Shown: positions 6,626-14,614 of the stretch, piece by piece
How positions within the stretch are numbered: position 1 is the stretch's first letter
Layout: each line of letters starts with the position of its first letter
Made by a program: the position numbers and the translations under genes
The notes under the pieces: model-generated
What the model saw: the letters and a program-made list of their open reading frames with translations, nothing else
What the model was told of the DNA's origin: nothing
Databases searched by the model: none
Source: Bacteroidota bacterium
Lineage (GTDB): Bacteria > Bacteroidota > Bacteroidia > Chitinophagales > Chitinophagaceae
Length of the DNA: 18,892 nucleotides
Reading direction: 5' to 3'
Assembly (NCBI GenBank): GCA_023426425.1
Contig: JAFAAT010000042.1
Span: 1-18,892 of the forward strand

Positions 6626-9600
6626 TTAGCTGCAACCAGTGGTTGTGCCGCAGTTGGGGCACATATAGCAGGTACCATTTCTTAGTGTGATATTTCCACA
6701 GTTGCGGCAGGCTGGCGCGTCAGCGCTGGTGCCCATCATCTTTTTCACATCGGCAGTATTTGGTATAGCCGCAGACACCGGTTTTGGTGCGAGTGGTGCT
6801 TTCTGCTTCTGTACAGGTGCAGTCACTCTTACCTGAGACAGCTCATGCTGTGCCGGGTTCTCATCACGATTCACTCTCTCCGGATCTGGCACATGTACGA
6901 GGTCTGTACGATCGAGGTATTCATATGCAAGCAGGCGGAACACGAAGTCGAGTACAGAAGTAGCTGACTTAATATTAGGGTGCTCAACTACACCAGAAGG
7001 TTCAAAGCGCGTGAATGTAAACTTGTCTACAAACTCTTCGAGTGGCACACCATACTGAAGACCTACAGAGACAGCAATTGCGAAGCTATTCATCAGGCTG
7101 CGCATGGTTGCACCTTCCTTGGCCATATCCAGGAAGATTTCACCCGGAGTACCATCATCATATTCACCGGTCCGGACGAAGAGTGCCTGTCCGCCAACCT
7201 TTGCTTTGAACGTGTATCCGCGGCGGCGGGCGGGCAATTGCTTACGTTCTACGATGCGGCTCAGTTCGCGCTTAAGTTGTGTATCGGGGCTTGCCTGTAC
7301 ACGCTTGTTCACTTCATCCAGCAGTTCGGTGATAGTGAGCTGGCTCATATCGACGATCTGGTTGGTATTGATGTTGACAGCTTCTTCTTTAGGCTTGTCT
7401 TCGCCCTGTACGGACTTTTTCTTTTTGTCGCTCTTGTTGCTCAGAGGCTGACTTAACTTGGAACCGTCGCGGTATAAAGCGCAGGCTTTGATACCAAGCT
7501 GCCAGCTCAGGTAGTAGCAATCCTTAATTTCATCTACTGTAGCCTCGTGAGGGAGGTTGATGGTTTTTGAAATAGCACCGCTGATGAATGGCTGAGTAGC
7601 ACCCATCATGCGGATGTGGCCATGTGGATGGATGAAGCGTTGACCCTTCTTACCACATTTGTTGGCGCAATCGAATACAGGCAGGTGTTCTGACTTCAGG
7701 TAAGGTGCACCTTCTACAGTCATGGTACCGCAGACATAATCATTGGCGGCTTCGATCTCCTCTTCGCTGAAGCCGAGCTCTTCCAGCAAGTTGAAGTCCG
7801 GAGCGAAGTATTGTTCAGCAGTAAAACCAAGACGTTGCAGGCATTCTTCTCCGAGGTTGTAAACGTTGAAGACGAAGCCGATTTCAAATGCGCTTTCTAC
7901 TGCAGTGTCGAGCTTTTTGAGCTCTTCAGCAATGAAGCCTTTTTCGCTCAGGCTCTGGTGGTTGATGAAAGGGGCACCGGCAAAGGTTCCGTGTCCTTTG
8001 GCGTGCTTTACGATTGCATCTATTTCCTCTGGTTTATAGCAAAGGTTCTTGAGTGCTGCGGGAATAGATTGGTTGATGATCTTGAAATAACCGCCGCCGG
8101 AAAGTTTTTTAAACTTTACGAGAGCGAAGTCCGGCTCAATGCCCGTTGTGTCGCAATCCATCACCAGGCCTATGGTTCCGGTAGGAGCGATTACTGTGGC
8201 CTGGGCATTACGGTACCCGTATTTCTCACCCATTTGGACTGCATCGTCCCAGGCTTTTGTAGCGGCTTTCAACAGGTAGTCAGGGCAATACTTTGCATTG
8301 ATACCGACTGGTTTGATTTCGAGATCTTCATAGGCTTCAGAAGCATCGTAGGCGGCTGCGCGGTGGTTGCGCATAACACGAAGCATATGGTGCTTGTTTT
8401 CCTCGTAGCGAGGGAAAGCACCCAGTGCCTGTGCCATTTCCGCAGAGGTTTTGTAGGCAACACCATTCATGATTGCTGTAATAGCACCAGCGATGGCGCG
8501 GGCTTCTTCACTGTCGTATGGGATACCGCTTACCATAAGCATGGAGCCGAGGTTAGCGTATCCGAGGCCGAGTGTGCGGTAATCGTAGCTGAGCTGAGCC
8601 ACTTCAGGAGAAGGAAACTGAGCCATGAGGACAGACACTTCGAGCACTACAGTCCAGAGACGCGTCATGTATTCGAAACCGGCGACATCGAAACTATTGT
8701 CTTCTTCGTTGAAGAAGCGACGGAGGTTTAATGAAGCCAGGTTACATGCGGTGTTGTCCAGGAACATATATTCCGAACAAGGATTGGAGGCGCGGATTCT
8801 GCCACCTTCGGGGCAGGTATGCCATTCATTGATCGTGGTGTCGTATTGGGTACCTGGATCAGCACAACGCCATGCAGAGTAAGCGATCTTTTCCCAAATC
8901 TCTTTGGCGGGCATAGTCTTCATCACTTTGCCATCGCTGCGGGCGGTCATTTCCCAGTTCTCGTTGTTCGTAAGCCTGCGGAAGAATTCGTTGGGGATGC
9001 GGATGGAGTTGTTGGAGTTCTGACCAGAAACTGTTTTATAAGCTTCACCTTCGTAATCGGAGGCGTAGCCTGCTGCAATCAGCGCTGCTACTTTCTTTTC
9101 TTCTTCTACTTTCCAGTCGATGAAATCAATGACTTCGGGATGGTCGAGGTCGAGGCATACCATTTTGGCTGCGCGACGGGTGGTGCCGCCGCTTTTGATG
9201 GCACCTGCTGCGCGGTCTCCAATTTTAAGGAAGCTCATAAGGCCGCTGGAGGTACCGCCTCCGCTGAGTTTTTCACCTTCTGCGCGGATGTTGGAATAGT
9301 TAGTGCCTACGCCTGAGCCATATTTGAAGATACGGGCTTCGCGCACCCAGAGATCCATGATGCCACCTTCGTTGACTAGGTCATCTTCTACGCTGAGGAT
9401 GAAACAAGCGTGTGGCTGAGGACGTTCATAGGCATTCTTTGAGCGCTCCAGCTTACCTGAGACCGGATCCACATAGTAGTGGCCTTGTGCCTTACCGTCG
9501 ATGCCGTAGCTGCTAAACAGGCCTGTATTAAACCATTGTGGTGAGTTAGGCGCGCAGCTTTGCATGAGTATGCTGTAGATAAGCTCATCATAAAACACCT

Positions 9601-9949
9601 GAGCATCCTGAGCAGAAGCAAAATAGCCGTATTGCTCGCCCCAGGAACGCCAGCAATGTGCGAGACGGTGGGCTACCTGTTTGATGGAAGTTTCCCTGCC
9701 GAGGGTGCCATCCGGCTGGGGAACGCCGGCTTTGCGAAAGTATTTCTGTGCGAGAATGTCCGTGGCGATTTGCGACCAGTGGTTAGGCACTTCGACATTG
9801 GTCATTTCAAAGACCTTTTCTCCATTCGGATTGCGGATTACGGAGGTGCGGTAATCATATTCGAACATGTCGAAGGGATTTACGCCATCGCGTGTATAGT
9901 GACGCTGAAAGGAAAGGCCGGTGCCTTTGGACTTTGTTTTCGCACTCAT
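6626..9949 (-). CDS. nrdJ: Vitamin B12-dependent (class II) ribonucleoside-diphosphate reductase NrdJ
   Basis: The 1107-residue protein reduces ribonucleotides to deoxyribonucleotides using adenosylcobalamin to generate a thiyl radical. Key positions are clear: C182 (HACFILSV) and C402 (NTACNLASLNL) as the redox pair, the radical cysteine C391 with N389 and E393 in NPCSE, and a PTGTIG phosphate-binding loop. The 11-residue spacing between C391 and C402 equals that in the Thermotoga class II enzyme. A Lys/Glu/Asn-rich linker (about 845-885) precedes a C-terminal region ending in a cysteine cluster (C1081, C1084, C1094, C1097, C1100, C1106) that looks like a zinc ribbon and swinging-arm thiol region. 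No intein or frameshift is visible. The ATG at 9949 gives a natural N-terminus. A DnaA box lies about 95 bases upstream; no cobalamin riboswitch is evident. Confidence 0.97.
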   Translation of the reverse strand: MSAKTKSKGTGLSFQRHYTRDGVNPFDMFEYDYRTSVIRNPNGEKVFEMTNVEVPNHWSQIATDILAQKYFRKAGVPQPDGTLGRETSIKQVAHRLAHCWRSWGEQYGYFASAQDAQVFYDELIYSILMQSCAPNSPQWFNTGLFSSYGIDGKAQGHYYVDPVSGKLERSKNAYERPQPHACFILSVEDDLVNEGGIMDLWVREARIFKYGSGVGTNYSNIRAEGEKLSGGGTSSGLMSFLKIGDRAAGAIKSGGTTRRAAKMVCLDLDHPEVIDFIDWKVEEEKKVAALIAAGYASDYEGEAYKTVSGQNSNNSIRIPNEFFRRLTNNENWEMTARSDGKVMKTMPAKEIWEKIAYSAWRCADPGTQYDTTINEWHTCPEGGRIRASNPCSEYMFLDNTACNLASLNLRRFFNEEDNSFDVAGFEYMTRLWTVVLEVSVLMAQFPSPEVAQLSYDYRTLGLGYANLGSMLMVSGIPYDSEEARAIAGAITAIMNGVAYKTSAEMAQALGAFPRYEENKHHMLRVMRNHRAAAYDASEAYEDLEIKPVGINAKYCPDYLLKAATKAWDDAVQMGEKYGYRNAQATVIAPTGTIGLVMDCDTTGIEPDFALVKFKKLSGGGYFKIINQSIPAALKNLCYKPEEIDAIVKHAKGHGTFAGAPFINHQSLSEKGFIAEELKKLDTAVESAFEIGFVFNVYNLGEECLQRLGFTAEQYFAPDFNLLEELGFSEEEIEAANDYVCGTMTVEGAPYLKSEHLPVFDCANKCGKKGQRFIHPHGHIRMMGATQPFISGAISKTINLPHEATVDEIKDCYYLSWQLGIKACALYRDGSKLSQPLSNKSDKKKKSVQGEDKPKEEAVNINTNQIVDMSQLTITELLDEVNKRVQASPDTQLKRELSRIVERKQLPARRRGYTFKAKVGGQALFVRTGEYDDGTPGEIFLDMAKEGATMRSLMNSFAIAVSVGLQYGVPLEEFVDKFTFTRFEPSGVVEHPNIKSATSVLDFVFRLLAYEYLDRTDLVHVPDPERVNRDENPAQHELSQVRVTAPVQKQKAPLAPKPVSAAIPNTADVKKMMGTSADAPACRNCGNITLRNGTCYMCPNCGTTTGCS

Positions 9950-10028
9950 GGATTATGATTTTGGAGTTATTTATTGTTATACAGAGACGGATACGAAAAT
10001 ATCAAAAGAGCCGCTGGTGTGGTGGTTT

Positions 10029-10054
10029 ATTTATCCCAATGGCTGTGGATAAAT
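10029..10054 (-). promoter_or_regulatory. DnaA box within an 8-bp inverted repeat upstream of nrdJ
   Basis: The complement of 10044-10052 is TTATCCACA, the consensus DnaA box. It forms the right arm of an inverted repeat, ATTTATCC (10029-10036), 10-base spacer, GGATAAAT (10047-10054). The left arm carries a weaker DnaA-like TTATCCCAA. The site is 95-105 bases upstream of the nrdJ start codon. In E. coli, DnaA boxes control nrdAB; that this one controls nrdJ is inference. The rest of 9950-10166 is AT-rich or T-rich leader with no recognisable gene or RNA. Confidence 0.5.
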
Positions 10055-10166
10055 CGTGTTTTGGCTGGGATGCAAGGAGAGATCGCATGTATAGAGGTTT
10101 TTGTTATCAACCGGGGTGGCAGGGGGTTGTTTTTTTGGTGGGGATTGTTATTTTATGGGAGGGGAG

Positions 10167-10295
10167 TTTTTTGGTGTTTTCGTTGTTTCGTGGTTTTGTT
10201 TAGGCTGTTGGCTCCGCCCCATCCGGGTTCGGACAAGTGTTGGCTATTAGCCACTGGCGAAGGCGAGGGCGAAGGCTGGTGGGACGGATGGACGG
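10167..10295 (+). repeat. Cyclic modular intergenic repeat, copy D
   Basis: The plus strand reads M1 (10167-10202, TTTTTTGGTGTTTTCGTTG...), a full M2 (10203-10277, ggctccgccccatccgggtt ... ggcgaaggcgagggcgaaggct) and a minimal M3 (10280-10295, gggacggatggacgg). It ends directly before the terminator of the 1380-aa gene. M4 is absent. The orientation is the same as copies A-C. Confidence 0.8.
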
Positions 10296-10298
10296 AAA

Positions 10299-10332
10299 TG
10301 TAAAAGAGGCTGCCTTTATGGGACAGCCTCTT
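10299..10332 (-). terminator. Intrinsic terminator of the 1380-aa T9SS gene
   Basis: AAGAGGCTG (10304-10312) pairs with CAGCCTCTT (10324-10332), a perfect 9-bp stem with an 11-base loop. It lies 23 bases beyond the stop codon at 10356. On the minus strand the stem ends in CTCTTTTAC, a short U-run. The opposite strand also has a TATTTTTT run after the stem (10334 onward), so it could act in both directions. Confidence 0.8.
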
Positions 10333-10355
10333 AGTATTTTTTCCGGATCGTATGG

Positions 10356-13300
10356 TTACTGTATAACTACTTTACGAACGAGACGTTCATTATCAGCTTT
10401 CAGTTCTACGAAATAGACACCACGTGGTACTTCTGTGAGGTTGAGCTGTGTAGTGAATTCAGTTCCGGTGTTTTTGAACTGTTCTTCCAGTACTTTCTGT
10501 CCGGTGATGCTGGTCACGGAAATAACTGCATCTGATACTGGCTTGAAGGAAGTAAATACGATATTGAATCTTCCATCTGTCGGATTTGGATAGAGCGACA
10601 TACCTGTGATGTTACCCAGATGCGGTACATCCATAGGTCCGAGCAGCATGATCACGTAATCTTCTGTTTCACCAGAGGTGTAGGTACCACATGCAAGATC
10701 AGAAGGAATGTTCGGACCCGTATCATTATTAATGATCAGACGCATACCTGTTTTCACGCCGGTTATTGCATTGTGCGGAATTGTAATGCTGCCAGTTAAC
10801 GTAAAGTTTGACTGACTGGTAGTTCCGCTGTAAATCCGCTCAGCTGCGCTGTATTGGTAGTCGTTATTGAAGTCCATGAACAGCGTCACCTTAGCGTCTC
10901 CATGGAAGCCGTTGGGCTGAGTATGGAGGATTGTATAGAAATAGGTGCTATCGGTCTTTAACTCCGTCACCGGCAGGCCTGTGTTATCAGTACGTCTGCG
11001 GAAGGCAGCAGGATTGTGCAGGTGTGGACCAGGGTTCAACGTGTCTACATAGAGTTTTCCATGCAGTACGAAGGAGCCAACATCGCTGGTGTCATTGATT
11101 CCACCATCGGACTGGCTAAAGCAGTAGCAGGCCCATGGATCATTGATGGCAACACTAACAACGTTTGAGTAGGTTGTATCGAAGAAGATGTTACTTCTCG
11201 TACAGATCATACGCATGCGGAAGTAAACCGGGCCGGTAATGATATGTTCAATGGTATCCTTATTCTGTGATCCCAGCACCTGCGCCCAGCTATTACCGTC
11301 TGGTGAGTATTCCCAGTTCCAGGTGAGGCCTGAGCGGTACTTTTCATGAGTCGTATCGAATGCCATCACAGTATAGCCAACACAGCTTAGTGAATCGCTC
11401 ACCACTGCTGTACCAGGATTAGTAGGTCCGTCGCAAGGTGGGTATTTAATCTCGACGAGATAATCTTCGGTTTCACCAGGGTTGGTCAGTATGCCACAAG
11501 GAACGAGGTTTGAATTGAATCCTTGTTCCAGGACGATGCGTAGTCCGGTGATACCCAGTTTGGTGGTATTAGGAATTGTGATAGTATCCAGGACTTGCTG
11601 AGGTGGAGTAGTCGTCGCGTCTGTATATTCCAGGAGCATACGTTCGAACACCTCGAAGATCCCGTTTTGGTTCGTATCAAGCCAGACCCCGACTGTTGCT
11701 GCTGCAAAGTTGCCGCTATTGATTTGTCTTACCAGCAGGCGGTATGAGCTGTCGTGATACATTACAATTGGATTCTGCGGATTGCGGAAGTCGCTGTAAG
11801 TATTATTTGATGCAGGGTTGCTGTTTTGTGGTGTCGCGGTACCGTTGCTGTAGTGGGTGGAGAGGCCGGGGAAATTCTGAACAGTGAAGTTGCCAATGTC
11901 AGCACCAGTAGTCACCGGCGCACCCGAACCGCAGTAGCATACCCAGAAGTTTGCAACAGGTATTAGCTGCACCGGAGTTGTATCAGCCTGTCCTGAGTTG
12001 GTACAGGTTACTATTACGCGGTAGTAGGTATTAGCGAGGATGTTGGTGCTATAGTAAGGAGTAGTTGCACCGGTAATGTTGGTCCAGCCACTGACACCAT
12101 TTGGCGAAGACTGCCATTGGTAGGTAAGTCCGGCTGCTATGGTGGTACCCTGTAGCTCAATAGAGAAATTCACGCCTGGACATGGAGCCGCTGAGCTGAT
12201 AGTGCCGGCCACGGGAGATCCTGCACAAGGGGGGATTACACGGACAGAGTCGAGGCCGATGTCGCTGCCGCTGGCAGAAAACTCACCTACACCCTGGAAG
12301 CGAATAACTGTGTTGGGAGCATCTGAAGGTACCATTACTGAGTAGGAGTTCCAGCCTCCCGTAGCACCATAGGTGGCTGCTTTGGTGAAACTTCCTCCTC
12401 CGTTGTCAGACCACAACACACGTAGAGAGTCGCCACCATTAGCATTAATCAAATGGAAGTTGACTTCTTTAGGTCCAATATGAGTACTAGCGTCAATCAA
12501 CAGATCCAGGCTACCTACCATCCCATTAAAAGTACCAGTCGAGTGAAAACGTGCTGCCTTATTACCGTGGATGGCTTCTTGCTGAGCCGGATACCACGGT
12601 CCAGAAGTAGTATTGTACTGCCAAATTGGAGGAATGCCACCACCCTCATCGTTTCTTCTCCAGGAGTTGCTACCTGTAGAAGGAGTGTTAACCCAGTAAA
12701 TATTATTGTTTGCATCTACTGGAACATCTTTCACTGAGCAGTTTGTGGTCCAGGTTTCAAAGCTTTCCATGAATGGTATCGATGCGTACATCGGAGATTT
12801 CACGTTGAATACAATAGTGTTTGTATAAACCGGAGTACCCGTTGTGCCGCATTGTACTTTAAGTCGATAGTGCACCGTGTCATATAGCGGTGGTGTCACA
12901 TAGTCCAAGTTATTAGATCCGTTCCCTACATTGGCCGGAATTGCTGTGAAACTGGTACCGTCGGAGGACTGTTCCCAAGTGTAAATTAGATTACCTGCAA
13001 GAGTAGTTCCTTGTGGTGATAGAGTAAAAACAGATCCTGCACAGGGGGCGGACGGAGAAGTAATGCTGATATTTCCAGCAACCGGAGTGCCTGTACAGGG
13101 AGCTGCAATATATAGGCTATCAATACCAATGTCAGTCCCATCGGTTCCATACCTAGCGGCAGAGAATCTTAATATAACGGGATTAGCATTCGTGTTGAGA
13201 GGTACAGATCTTCGTCTCCATTTGGGATCACCGACTGCGGTTGAACCAGCAGAATCCCAGGCTCCTAACCGGGTCCAAGAAATACCACTATCAATTGACA

Positions 13301-14498
13301 TTAAAAGGAACAATGAGTCGCCCGGTATTGCCATATTGATATGTCGGAAGTAGACTTGTTTGTTACCGGGAACCGAAGCTGCGTTGACAAAAAGATCTAA
13401 GTTACCAGGAAGGAAAAGGGACGCCATCGAACTATGGAATCTAGCACTCTTAGTGCCTTCCCAGGATGCGGGACTGTAAAGTCCGTTACTTGCACTATTC
13501 CAACTGCCGGTGGGACCCTCGTCATGTCTTCTCCAAGAGTTATTTCCGCTCAGCGGATTGTTAACCCATCCGAGCCCAGGTATATCGTTTGAATTTGGAG
13601 CAGTAGCACATCCGGTCGTCCAGTTCTCAAACCCTTGAAAGTACGGAATTGTCGCGTACGGCGGGGGCGTGACCGTGACAGTTATTGGAGCGCTAACTGC
13701 AAATGCACCACCATTCAAACAAGTGTCTACTACACGGTATTCAGCAGTATAGATTGCCTGAAAACTGAACCCAGGACTATTTGCGCCAGGAATGCTTACC
13801 CAGCCGGTACCACCGACGTTTCTTTGCCATTGATACGCATGCCCGATGCTCGTCGGGTTTGTATTTGCATTTAAATGTACAATAGAGCCAAAACACGGGT
13901 TCTGGTTTGTTGCAGGCTGCACAGATACAACAGGCGTACCGGCACAGGCAGGCAGGTGAAATACCTGAATTTCCCTGAACGTAGGATTCAACTGAGGTCC
14001 AAAGATTGCATTGATCATCAGGGTATCCGTGTTATACGTCTGGGCAAAGATTACAGAATCTACTTCGTTATTCACCCAGTTGTTATAATTGTAGATAGTC
14101 TGGTAAGAATTAGATGTGCTGTTCCAGATCTGTATCTCACTGGTAGTCATCGGACGGAGATCCTTATAGAATACAATCTTATTAAAGTCAAAAGGTATTG
14201 GACCTGGAGGTGTGGGTACTGGAGACACCTTAAATAGCTTAATCCAGCCACCTGAAGCAACAAACCCAAAATCCTGGCAAGCGGCGTCATTATAGGGGCA
14301 GATTACATCGTTCAGGTACGTATCCGGACCGTAAGGACCTGTTCCACTAACTCCCGAACCACCACCCTGAAGACCACCTCCACCGTTGGCAAGTGATAAA
14401 ATATTCTGAGACGACGCCGAGAGGGAAGTGCCAACAACTATGGCAAATACTCCAAGAAGTCGCAGCGCAAGCTTTCTATAGGTAGAATTTCTGTTCAT
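10356..14498 (-). CDS. T9SS-secreted multidomain surface protein (Ig-like, MAM-like, GEVED; sorting domain type A)
   Basis: The 1380-residue protein starts with a Sec signal peptide (about 1-30, cleavage near SASSQ). Predicted modules: a unique N-terminal domain (about 55-183, ending FREIQVFHLP, perhaps a discoidin-like beta-sandwich), Ig-like 1 (185-278), MAM-like 1 (281-465: YFQGFENW, SWRRHDEG, SARFHS), Ig-like 2 (468-566), MAM-like 2 (571-755), Ig-like 3 (758-845), GEVED 1 (853-1017: WLDTNQNGIFEVFE, GETEDYLVEI), Ig-like 4 (1020-1115), GEVED 2 (about 1118-1300: FMDFNNDYQYS, GETEDYVIML), and the sorting domain (about 1303-1380: SLYPNPTDGRF ... RGVYFVELKA ... RKVVIQ). The Asp/Asn-rich loops in GEVED domains look calcium-binding. 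It is exported by T9SS and likely anchored at the cell surface as an adhesin or structural protein. It is paralogous to the gene upstream, with a different N-terminal module. Confidence 0.93.
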   Translation of the reverse strand: MNRNSTYRKLALRLLGVFAIVVGTSLSASSQNILSLANGGGGLQGGGSGVSGTGPYGPDTYLNDVICPYNDAACQDFGFVASGGWIKLFKVSPVPTPPGPIPFDFNKIVFYKDLRPMTTSEIQIWNSTSNSYQTIYNYNNWVNNEVDSVIFAQTYNTDTLMINAIFGPQLNPTFREIQVFHLPACAGTPVVSVQPATNQNPCFGSIVHLNANTNPTSIGHAYQWQRNVGGTGWVSIPGANSPGFSFQAIYTAEYRVVDTCLNGGAFAVSAPITVTVTPPPYATIPYFQGFENWTTGCATAPNSNDIPGLGWVNNPLSGNNSWRRHDEGPTGSWNSASNGLYSPASWEGTKSARFHSSMASLFLPGNLDLFVNAASVPGNKQVYFRHINMAIPGDSLFLLMSIDSGISWTRLGAWDSAGSTAVGDPKWRRRSVPLNTNANPVILRFSAARYGTDGTDIGIDSLYIAAPCTGTPVAGNISITSPSAPCAGSVFTLSPQGTTLAGNLIYTWEQSSDGTSFTAIPANVGNGSNNLDYVTPPLYDTVHYRLKVQCGTTGTPVYTNTIVFNVKSPMYASIPFMESFETWTTNCSVKDVPVDANNNIYWVNTPSTGSNSWRRNDEGGGIPPIWQYNTTSGPWYPAQQEAIHGNKAARFHSTGTFNGMVGSLDLLIDASTHIGPKEVNFHLINANGGDSLRVLWSDNGGGSFTKAATYGATGGWNSYSVMVPSDAPNTVIRFQGVGEFSASGSDIGLDSVRVIPPCAGSPVAGTISSAAPCPGVNFSIELQGTTIAAGLTYQWQSSPNGVSGWTNITGATTPYYSTNILANTYYRVIVTCTNSGQADTTPVQLIPVANFWVCYCGSGAPVTTGADIGNFTVQNFPGLSTHYSNGTATPQNSNPASNNTYSDFRNPQNPIVMYHDSSYRLLVRQINSGNFAAATVGVWLDTNQNGIFEVFERMLLEYTDATTTPPQQVLDTITIPNTTKLGITGLRIVLEQGFNSNLVPCGILTNPGETEDYLVEIKYPPCDGPTNPGTAVVSDSLSCVGYTVMAFDTTHEKYRSGLTWNWEYSPDGNSWAQVLGSQNKDTIEHIITGPVYFRMRMICTRSNIFFDTTYSNVVSVAINDPWACYCFSQSDGGINDTSDVGSFVLHGKLYVDTLNPGPHLHNPAAFRRRTDNTGLPVTELKTDSTYFYTILHTQPNGFHGDAKVTLFMDFNNDYQYSAAERIYSGTTSQSNFTLTGSITIPHNAITGVKTGMRLIINNDTGPNIPSDLACGTYTSGETEDYVIMLLGPMDVPHLGNITGMSLYPNPTDGRFNIVFTSFKPVSDAVISVTSITGQKVLEEQFKNTGTEFTTQLNLTEVPRGVYFVELKADNERLVRKVVIQ

Positions 14499-14539
14499 AT
14501 TCTTCTATTATATTGATCAGATAACGTTATTACGATACC

Positions 14540-14565
14540 CGAAAAACGAATCAATTCGTTTTTCG
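14540..14565 (-). terminator. Perfect 12-bp hairpin between the two T9SS genes
   Basis: CGAAAAACGAAT and ATTCGTTTTTCG are perfect inverted arms with a 2-base loop, in the 116-base gap between the two surface-protein genes. It lies 50 bases past the stop of the 1354-aa gene and 42 bases before the next start. No U-run follows the stem on the minus strand. The T-rich arm sits in the stem itself, so it may be a weak terminator, an attenuator that lowers expression of the second gene, or an mRNA processing or stabilising hairpin. A separate 10-bp palindrome, ATAACGTTAT, lies at 14521-14530. Confidence 0.55.
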
Positions 14566-14614
14566 AGCCTTTAAGTTAAAAACTTTATTTCTTTTCAGCC
14601 CTAAAAATTGCTTT

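Noticed and set aside
7811..8731. Long plus-strand open frame (306 codons) opposite nrdJ
   Set aside because: It lies wholly antisense to the strongly supported nrdJ frame and shows odd Cys/Phe/Val-rich composition typical of a mirrored coding strand. It has no recognisable domain.
7700..8800. Intein within nrdJ
   Set aside because: Reductase genes often carry inteins, but the motifs run continuously (NPCSE, PTGTIG) with no insertion and total length fits the intein-free family.
9950..10166. Cobalamin riboswitch upstream of nrdJ
   Set aside because: B12-dependent context made it worth checking, but no B12-box-like conserved core or multi-stem arrangement is visible; the leader is mostly AT-rich with one inverted repeat.
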